Positions 7,654-15,087 of a stretch of DNA of 15,087 nt are shown piece by piece. A program made the translations under genes and the position numbers. Position 1 is the stretch's first letter. Each line of letters starts with the position of its first letter. The DNA comes from Gonapodya sp. JEL0774 (taxonomy: Eukaryota > Monoblepharomycota > Monoblepharidomycetes > Monoblepharidales > Gonapodyaceae): NCBI GenBank assembly GCA_027604505.1, contig JADIIX010000300.1, positions 1 to 15,087 of the forward strand. Reading direction: 5' to 3'. The notes under the pieces are model-generated. The model was not told the origin of the DNA. It saw only the letters and a program-made list of their open reading frames with translations, and did not search any database.

Positions 7654-9952
7654 ATGTCTGGCCATCTCGAAGGAATCCTCGCATCCGGAATCCCCACCGG
7701 TGTCCTCACCGGCGAGAACGTGAAGTGAGTGATGGAAAGTGGTGACGATGAACTTGGATAATATCTTGAATAAGACAGCAAGGAATCTGGCAGCGACGAT
7801 GGCCGGACACTGGAACCCACGTCTCCGCAAAGATTAAAAGCGCTGCCTATGTGGTGTCCTCATTCTCTCGGGCAGATGTTGGTCGGTGATTGTGACTCAC
7901 CTTGTCCGACTCTTTGCTCTCATCTCCCTTCAGAAAACTCGTGGCCTACGCTAAGAAGGCAAGTCAACTCCTTTCCATGACTGAATGCGCTTGCTGATGC
8001 CTCTTCTCTATCAATTTTGGGCTGTCTGTTCGTATTCCCCAATACTTGTCAAACATTGCCAAACAATCCGCCAACCCCGGCACCACCATGGCCACCTCAA
8101 ACTCCGTTTATACCGAATTTACGGGCTTTTATAGCACGGTTTTGCCATCCCGGCCTTCAACTGGTGAGTCCTTTCCCTGTGCAGCTTTCTTTAATCATTT
8201 AAACATTGTCTCCCGACCCTATCAATCCCCAATCACCAACACATTGAAATCCCTATCCCCAGCACCACCTCGTCCTCCGTTACTGCCGTTCTCGAAGCTG
8301 CCCGCGACAACAAGGCGCCCGTGATCATCCAATTCTCTCAAGGCGGTGCTGCATTCTATGCTGGGAAAGGACTGGCAAACGGAAAGCAAGAAGCTTCCAT
8401 TCTCGGTGCTGTCTCCGGTGCCAAGTTTGTCAGGGAGGTCGCCAAGGCGTACGGCGTTCCAGTGCTCGGTGAGTGAGCTGTTGAAAGGCAAGCGTGTTTG
8501 GATCTGGACGTGCCGACGTTGGGGGTCACCAAAATAAAATAGGACCCGAGCCACTCTGAGGTGCGAAGTGCTCAAGCTACGATTAGCGCGTTTGCAGCAC
8601 AGATTGGTGGTGGTGGACCAACTATTCCTGCTTCTGTCGTGTTCACAGTGAAGTAGTTCGTGTCCAGGATTAGCTTGGAACGAATGCCTTGAGTTTGATA
8701 TTTCAGGCGCAATGGCGCACTATCGGCTGCCATCTGGAGCTGGGAGCCCTTGAATCATTTCCTGATCCTCCATCTCTCATCAACTGTGTCTCTGCCACGC
8801 AGTCCACTCCGACCACTGTGCGAAGAAACTTCTCCCCTGGTTTGATGGCATGCTCCTCGCTGACGAAGAGTACTACAAAACCCACGGGGAACCCTTGTTC
8901 TCCTCCCACATGCTCGACCTCTCGGAAGAGCCCAAACACGAAAACATCGAGCTTTGCGTCGGGTACTTGAAGCGTATGGCCAAGATTGGCATTTTGCTCG
9001 AGATGGAGATCGGAATCACCGGTGGAGAGGAAGACGGCGTGAACAACGAGGATGTGGACAACGCTGCGCTCTACACCCAACCCCAAGACATTTGGGACAT
9101 TTACACCGCATTCTCAGAGGTTCGTTGTTGCTCCTACCCACCTTCTCGTGTGATTATCGCACATGAGCTCACAAGCAACTCATCACTTTCGCATCAATAT
9201 CCTAATTCCGTGAACCCCACCTAAGGTCACTGACCTCTTCACCATCGCCGCCGCATTCGGAAACGTCCACGGTGTTTACAAACCTGGTAACGTCAAGCTG
9301 CACCCCAACCTGCTTGGAAAGCACCAGGAGTTTGTCTCGCAAAAACTCGGTTTGCCCGCTGGCTCCAAGCCCGTCAACTTTGTATTCCACGGAGGCTCGG
9401 GAAGTACGGATGCGGAGATTAAGGAGGCAGTGAGCTACGGTGTGGTGAAGGTAGGCCATCAAACGGTGATTCTGGATGATGGGGACAGATGTTGACAACG
9501 CAACTCGGTCTACGGCACACCTCTACCACTTCAATTGTCATCCTACGGAAAATTGGATACAATCTTCTTAGATGAACATTGGTAAGACTCGCAATGCTTA
9601 CCTTGCACTCCGAATTCTTGATCGTTCAACCCATTCCTCGGAAATCTCTCTCAACAGACACCGACACCCAATGGGCTTACTGGGAGGGTATCAAAAACTT
9701 CTACGAGGGTAAGAAAGGGTACTTGCAGGGCCAGATTGGAAACCCCGAGGGCGAGGACAAGCGTGAGTAGATTGTTCCTTCGATTGCGACCCGACGGGTT
9801 ATGCATTGATGTTTGTCTGATGACCTTCTTGTGATCATACAGCCAACAAGAAATACTACGACCCCCGAGTTTGGATCCGTGAGGCAGAGAAGAGCATGGG
9901 GAAGCGTGTCGGACAGGCACTGAAAGAGCTCGGTTCTGCCGGAACTTTGTAA
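7654..9952 (+). CDS. FBA1: Class II (zinc-dependent) fructose-bisphosphate aldolase
   Basis: This cytosolic glycolysis/gluconeogenesis enzyme cleaves fructose 1,6-bisphosphate to dihydroxyacetone phosphate and glyceraldehyde 3-phosphate. Nine exons: 7654-7724, 7934-7958, 8135-8163, 8263-8468, 8803-9119, 9226-9450, 9572-9581, 9658-9762 and 9843-9952. They join in frame to 365 residues, close to the roughly 359 of yeast FBA1, and span the whole family. Diagnostic features are AIPAF near residue 37, SQGGAAFYAGKG, HSDHCAKK with Asp114 and zinc ligand His115, EMEIGITGGEEDGV near 177-190, AFGNVHGVYKPGNV with zinc ligand His231, FHGGSGS with zinc ligand His271, NIDTDTQWAYW, and a DPRVW segment before the C-terminus. 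Two gene-structure oddities are well supported by frame. Intron 2 (7959-8134) has a GC donor (AAG then GCAAGT). Exon 7 is only 10 nt and codes Met-Asn-Ile plus one base. Introns 1 and 4 (209 and 334 nt) are long for this locus. The start ATG gives the usual family N-terminus. Confidence 0.96.
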
Positions 9953-10375
9953 ATGGACTGCGAGATCACTGGGTATTTGCTTTTCGGGGTGGTATAGTAG
10001 TTGCAGCCTAGTTCTAGTTCTGTTCACGGTCAAATAATACTCGATTCGTGGATGCCCGAACGCTGATGATTCGTTCGTACGCCGCCTCAAATGCCAAATG
10101 GATCTTTCTCGAACTGCCTTAAGGTGAACAACAGCCAGAACTGCCATCTCGTTTGTACCTCGAAGATTGCATACATATATCTTAGGTTGGAACTATCAAT
10201 CCATACAACGCAATTCATTTGGAGCACAGTGCCTGCCGCGCTTCTCTCGGATCCTGACGGTATCATGTGAATCTGCCGTGACGGGTGCTGCAATCGACTT
10301 CATCCTACACCTCACTTCGTTCTCACCCCACTCAATCTGAGTTTCCATGTGAGTACCTCACAACCTCCAAACGGG
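9953..10375. other. Tail-to-tail spacer between FBA1 and the LRR receptor gene
   Basis: This 423-nt region holds the 3' ends of two convergent genes. No canonical AATAAA is seen for FBA1; an AAATAATA stretch at 10032-10039 is the nearest A-rich candidate. No ORF with recognisable content and no clear repeat is present. Confidence 0.45.
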
Positions 10376-13084
10376 TTACCCGGCAGGAGGAATCGTCCTG
10401 GTCGGCTGCATGAGAATTGGACTTGCGACTGAATCCACACCACTCTCACTGCCCTCGTATCCGCTCACGGGACCGAGATCAATGAGATCACCGACGGAGA
10501 CGTTCACTCTGAGAGGGGGAGCGAAGTTGGCGTTCGCACCAGACGTGGCGGAGCTCCACGGATCGTTTCTGGAGGCTGCCACCATCGGGCTTCCGGGGGT
10601 ACCGTCAGAGCGAGCGTCCATTTCGGCGTAGATAGACCCTTCCTTTTCAGAGTTATCGTCTTCGCTAGGGGGAGTGAGCGGGCGTCGTACAAGAGGACGG
10701 GCATCCGGTTCCAATGCGGCTGCGTTGGATCGGGACCTCTTCAACTTTGTGGCACGACGGGTAGGGTCCAAACCCAAGGTAAAGTCCTTGATACCATTCT
10801 TGGCATGTCTTTGCGACAATTTCCTCCCAAAGGCACTTCTCATGCGCCTCTTATCATCCACGGCCCCGTTGGTATTCGGTGCTTCCAACACCCAGGTAGA
10901 GTCATCGAATTTCCGCACGAGATTTGGGTTCGATGCGCTCAACCCGTTCCCACTCGAGTTCCAGCTAGGCCACCAGGGCGGATCATGACCACGCTTTATT
11001 CTGTACCGCCGTCGAGCGTATGCCCCAGCACACATCAGTCCAAGCACCACGATGACAAGCGGAATGATTATAGCCGCAACAGTTGATCCTGCAAAACCCC
11101 CACCGGAGATTCTTTCCCCGATCGGGTTGCTGACGGTGTTGCTAGCTGGAGAAGGTGATGCAGAACTTCCTGAGGAAGTAGATGGTGATGCTACAATGGG
11201 ATTTCCTACTGACGAGCCTGCAAAAAGCGGGTCACACGTTCACGTAGCTGAGCTTGATATAATCCCGAGAAAGGGAGCACAGAAGTACTCACCCGGACAC
11301 GAAGCAAGTCCCGCAGTGTAGCACGCCGCGCTTCGAGTAGCGGACGCGACTGGAGTAGACAAACATAGACCAGAGGACTCAAGAGAGCAGTGGGTGACGT
11401 ATGGTGGGAGGATTTGGTCAACTTCGCGTGGCACGATCGGAAAGTCAACATCACGGTCTCAGTTCGCATGAAGTAGAGTGGACACGTACCTGGCTCGGAA
11501 GTAAAGGTGTTGTTGTTGAGGTAGCTAGAGGAGAGAGTGAACACGGTTGGCTTCAGCACTGTAAAAGGAAACAGTATCGGAGCTTACAGGCGTTTCAAAT
11601 TGACAAGCATAGACATATCGGGTACGGTGCTCGTGAAGGAGTTATGATCGAGCAGTCTAAATGTGGTGTGTATAATTAGAAATAGTTGAAGTCAAACTTC
11701 AGGACGTACTCCAGGTTGTACTGAAGACTCACAAGCCTCGAAGTGAAGTCATGCTACTCAGAAACGAGGGAAGGGGACCGGAAATTGCGTTATTGGAGAG
11801 CCAGAGCTCGGAGAGATTCGCCATATTTTGAAAGGCGGTGGGGAAGCTGTCGCAATCGCCGGTGAGACCCAAAACGAATCGCAACCCTGCAAGTGTTGAT
11901 CAATTTTGATACATACCTTCCAGTTGCTCCGTTGCCTGATAGATCCGCATACACTAATCCCCCAAGTCCTGCGAGATCGTGTGTCACGTTCTTCACACCA
12001 ATTTCCCGTAGCCAAAGCGTTGTGATACGAGGGTTGACTTTTTCTGTGAATGCAGTAGGAGACAGAACCAGAGACCAAAAATATCTTCAATACACCCCTT
12101 CAAGACCACTCTATCTAAGGAACATCGAAAACACTCACCCGATGAACAGCTGATTCTTCGGAAGAGACCACTGTACCATCCACAGCATCGTCCCAGCACC
12201 CACGGAACGGTCAAGCCGTTGGTCGTAATGAATTTTTCCACATACGCACACTCGGCGGAGGCGACAAGCGCCGAGTCAAGGGGGATGGTGCATCTCGGGA
12301 GGACCGAATTGGGGAAGTTGGAGTCGGTCGCACAGGCGGGAGGAAGGGATTCTGGGGTATCAGTACAAACACCCGAAGGATATAAGGCGCAGGATGATGT
12401 GACAGAGTAGCTGTGGGAGGGCATGTAAAGAAGATTGCTCCGAGTCATAGGGATGGCAGGAGTGTGATGAGCTCTCACGGTAGTTTCCCCGACACTGTTT
12501 GGTTTGTCCAAGCGTTTCCAGTGACATCGAGAGACTTCAGGTTCGTAAGTTTCGACAAATCTGGAAACGTTCCCGAGAATTGATTCTGCGAAAGTGACAG
12601 AGTTGCGAGAGTGGTCATCGAGGAAATCCAAGCGGGAACACTTGACGGATGGGAGGAACAAATATTATCAGGTGCAGAATGATGGTTTTAAAATATTACT
12701 CACGTTCCAGATAACTGATTAGAGGGGACATTTCTGATAGAAATTGATTGAGGCGGGAGACGAATGGATGAGCGCATCGTCGCCCATATGATTCTGGGGG
12801 TAAACTCACAGTATCTGTAGGCTTGTCAGAGATGCTAAGGTGGGTAATTGCGTGAGTCCCCCACCACTCCATGTAAACTCAGTGACTCTGCCTGCCTCAG
12901 TATCGAACAATCAGAGTTCACAGCTAACACTCAAAGTTTCCCCCTCAACCCAACATCTCACCGCTGGTGCTGTCACAGTTCACACGTCGTCCGTTCCCTG
13001 AATCGTAATTGCAACAATGGCTCGCCGGTGTCCATGGGGTTTGGATGTTGTTGGCAGTGAGAACCGAGGTGAGAGTCTCACAAT
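10376..13084 (-). CDS. Receptor-like membrane protein with two tandem LRR modules (first exon uncertain)
   Basis: Eleven minus-strand exons can be joined in frame: 13084-12962, 12891-12810, 12733-12704, 12640-12479, 12410-12139, 12043-11917, 11846-11733, 11656-11588, 11524-11490, 11421-11293 and 11217-10376. They give about 660 residues after the signal exon. Domain order: N-cap 1 (DCETLT...HCC...VNC), then LRRs such as LNVPSNQLSGTVP and LSLSQNQFSGTFP, then C-cap 1 (SSCALYPSGVC...ACA). Next come N-cap 2 (ECAYVEKF...RCC...ISC) and four LRRs of 23-24 residues: LSGNGATGSFP, LSNNAISGPLP, LDHNSFTSTVP and LNNNTFTSEP. C-cap 2 (HCSLESSGLC...SCP), a Ser-rich stalk, one transmembrane helix (AAIIIPLVIVVLGLMCAGAY) and a stop-transfer ARRRYRIKR end the membrane part. 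The cytoplasmic tail is about 210 residues, Ser/Pro-rich and partly acidic, with no kinase motifs. The LxxNxxSGxxP pattern is that of plant-type LRRs and predicts an extracellular ligand- or protein-binding receptor. Introns are 63-95 nt. The ligand is unknown; it could instead be a wall-linked adhesin-like protein. Confidence 0.85.
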
Positions 13085-13301
13085 CTGCGGTGGACCTGAG
13101 ACGTCAAAAATGAGAAGACACATCCAGTGATTACTTCATAGCTTTAGTCGGGAACTCCACGTACGACATGCTCGAGTTCTCGAGTGTGGATGCGTGGTCT
13201 CAAAATCAAACAAGTATGAGTTCCCAGGAAGGGAACACGCTGCCCCAGAAACCTCACGCCAGTATCCCGATGGTGAAAGTCGAGATGTGGCTTCTGATTA
13301 C

Positions 13302-13410
13302 CGCGGGGCCGTGAGCTGACGGCTTCACGAAACGGTGATAAGAATGGTTGAGTTCCGTTGACTTTCTGCGCCACACCTGCCAAAAAGATCAGCCCCGACA
13401 TTATTTCCAA
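13302..13410 (-). CDS. Candidate signal-peptide exon of the LRR receptor
   Basis: An ATG at 13410-13408 opens a frame beginning MEIMSGLIFLAGVAQ, a short hydrophobic stretch followed by polar residues, as in a secretion signal. Splicing from 13302 (GTAATC donor) to 13084 (CCGCAG acceptor) would restore the receptor frame and place the first N-cap Cys soon after. The donor is weak and the implied 217-nt intron is much longer than the other ten in the gene. A second possible acceptor at 13096-13097 needs a different donor phase. Treat it as a hypothesis for the missing N-terminus. Confidence 0.3.
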
Positions 13411-13594
13411 ATGGGGATTCGATACAACAGGAAGATTCGATTACCACATAACATACTGATATGAACAAGTTAGGGCTTGTTACCATGGAACTTGAAAGCA
13501 ACACGTTGTGGGATGTGTGACACAATTATAAAACTCTTGGCAAAATAGACTTTCCTCACTCTCCGACCATCGATTGCGTCGATCGGGCTCATAT
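13411..13594. other. Short spacer between two minus-strand genes
   Basis: This would hold the 3' end of the RNI-like gene and the promoter of the LRR receptor gene, both transcribed leftward. An A/T-rich TTTATAATT on the minus strand near 13525-13533 could be a TATA-like element. Nothing else is visible. Confidence 0.35.
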
Positions 13595-15087
13595 TCAAGG
13601 TTTCAAGATCCTATTTGCTTCTTCAACTGCTTCCGTAGAAAACCCCTTGGTCGGCAACTCTAGTTTCAACCCAGGCCTCGGAAGCGGAACCCTCGCCGAG
13701 TTAACGTGGGTAACATTCGACACTCGTCCACGAGATGACCGCGATTTGACAGCTGCACCCTTTGGCACATTCGAGGAGTCCACAACCTTCCTTTTGCCCG
13801 CACGTTTCTCAGCGAGACGGGCCTCTGCCGTCGCATCACGTCCATCACTGGCGGCGACCGCTCCAGAACCGTGATACAGGACATTGCTCTCGGATGCATT
13901 GCGAGACAGACGACCGTGGATGGTGATTGAAAGACCGGCTTGCTCCCCAGAACTGGAACGACTGAGGCTCGCTGCCGGGGACTTGGTACCCACCATCGCC
14001 ACCCAACTGTCCTGTTCTATCGAGCTTCTCAACCGCCCGTCATCTGTGTACTCGACCGTTGGCTCCACATCGAGCACGCCGAGTTCATACTCCCGAGTGT
14101 CCATCGGATCGTCTGGCAGCTCCCACACCCTCCTTGCCGCCAAAGTCACGTTCTCGCATCCCAAAAAGCTCACTCTTCTCAACGCGGGAAACCCATATCC
14201 AGCTCCAGGTTGAGCGCTACGGGTGGTCGGTCCTGGTGTCCCGCCGTCCACGGGTAGGGACTGTACCCCGGTGCCGACGATGATCCTCCGTGCGATCCAA
14301 TCCTGGACCCACGCACAGCCACTGAGATCGAGAGTGTGCAGATGAGGTAGAGTGGAGAGGTACGTGAGCACGGACTGCGAGTCGATGTGGACGGACGTGA
14401 GGTATTCGGGCGGTCCAAAAGTGATCTGGGAAAGCGCCAAGGACAAGGATGGGTAGTAGTCTGCAGAACGATAGAAATCGGATCAGTATTGAACGATCCA
14501 CATCTATAAAATAAAAAGAATGCGAGAAAATGCCTAACATAGACGACTCACCATCCGGCACAACCGCCGCCATTCCCTTGACCGAAACCACATTCACGTT
14601 CCTACAATAACAAGCCACAACAACGAGAGAGTGGGCCGTCACGACGATGCCCTGCGGCCCTAGAACGTTGGTTGAACTTCTCGATGTGGAAGCAGTGGAC
14701 GTGCGACGGTCAGCAGTTGACGCGGAAGGGGGTGTCACGGCGGGCGCGGTGGAGGTGCTCGTTGTCGACGCGAAATTATCCATCGTTGGCGCAAACCAAG
14801 ACAGGACTGCGAGGGGGTGTGGAGTGCTGGACGAGTGTGGACTGTGGGCCGACGTGGTGGACGAAGGAGGTGCTGCTCCTTGTACATGCGATGCCGCGGT
14901 GGGCGCAGGCGTGACCGTGCTTCCCACCGACGGCGACGACGAGGACGATGATTCTATGTTAGGTGTGGAATTGGACCCCGAGGTCAATGTCCTTCCGAAA
15001 CCATTGGACCTCATAATCTCTCTCGCGCGCGCGATTCTTGCAAAAGCTGCACTGCGGTCTTCCGACGTCCGAACAAATGAGGCTGTG
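13595..15087 (-). CDS. Leucine-rich (RNI/F-box-like) protein with Ser/Thr-rich linker (5' partial)
   Basis: Two exons are visible on the minus strand: window edge (15087) to 14552, and 14460-13595. They are joined across a 91-nt phase-1 intron with GTGAGT donor and CTGCAG acceptor. The frame stays open to the window end, so the start lies beyond it; at least 466 residues are present. The visible part begins with a charged Arg/Ala-rich helix (SEDRSAAFARIARAREIM). About 90 Ser/Thr/Pro-rich residues follow. Then come hydrophobic strands typical of RNI-type leucine-rich repeats: VVVACYCRNVNVVSVKGM, HLHTLDLSGCAWVQDW and LRRVSFLGCENVTL. The L-x-L-x-G-C-x-x-V signature is common in AMN1/F-box LRR proteins, which often act as ubiquitin-ligase substrate receptors, but no F-box lies in the visible portion. 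The last 130 residues or so are Ser/Ala/Arg-rich and look disordered. The exact function is unknown. Confidence 0.75.

Noticed and set aside
11525-11558. Earlier acceptor (TTTTACAG) for the exon starting at 11558.
   Set aside because: In the frame required by the previous exon it reads into a stop; the acceptor at 11525-11526 restores LKRL-YLNNN.
11206-11559. 117-codon single-frame ORF on the minus strand.
   Set aside because: It mixes two introns and out-of-frame exon sequence; the spliced LRR reading explains the region better.
11887-11916. Alternative 30-nt intron ending at TTGCAG, adding a GDCDSF segment to the LRR protein.
   Set aside because: It is shorter than any other intron here and breaks the repeat length; the 70-nt intron 11847-11916 gives an exact 24-residue LRR.
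13144-13410. Stand-alone 88-codon secreted protein.
   Set aside because: Only the first 36 codons or so have signal-like character; the rest has no recognisable content, and the position fits a first exon of the receptor better.

Overview
The window looks like nuclear DNA of a fungus, most likely an early-diverging lineage such as a chytrid. The evidence is a class II fructose-bisphosphate aldolase of the yeast FBA1 type split by eight introns, a fungal-style C2H2 transcription factor, many short introns (mostly 63-120 nt, GTGAGT-type donors), no bacterial operon layout, and a leucine-rich-repeat (LRR) cell-surface receptor of plant-type repeat class. The species assignment is inference; no rRNA or other marker is present.

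Layout from left to right. (1) 2-1540, plus strand: 3' part of a low-complexity Gln/Thr/Pro-rich protein with one compact CxxC island; its start lies outside the window. (2) 1541-2983: convergent intergenic space with a likely poly(A) signal. (3) 2984-4146, minus strand: complete three-exon gene for a 326-residue transcription factor with two C-terminal C2H2 zinc fingers. (4) 4147-7653: a 3.5 kb gap between divergent genes, with no gene I can support but with three diverged tandem copies of an unrecognised repeat (about 5454-7110). Two copies share two small hairpins, one of them with a compensatory base change. (5) 7654-9952, plus strand: complete nine-exon FBA1, including a GC-AG intron and a 10-nt micro-exon. 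(6) 9953-10375: short tail-to-tail spacer. (7) 10376-about 13084 (perhaps to 13410), minus strand: a receptor-like protein of at least eleven exons, reconstructed here exon by exon. It has two complete tandem modules, each made of an N-terminal Cys cap, LRRs and a C-terminal Cys cap, then a Ser-rich stalk, one transmembrane helix and a tail of about 210 residues with no kinase domain. (8) 13595-15087, minus strand: 3' part of a two-exon gene with a Ser/Thr-rich linker followed by RNI/F-box-like leucine-rich strands; its start is outside the window.

The genes do not form an obvious pathway: one housekeeping glycolytic enzyme, one DNA-binding regulator, one surface receptor and two uncharacterised proteins. 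The most interesting items are the duplicated LRR receptor, with a matching intron position in its two halves, and the structured repeat cluster upstream of FBA1. All splice sites were assigned by eye from reading-frame continuity, splice consensus and family similarity, without transcript data.
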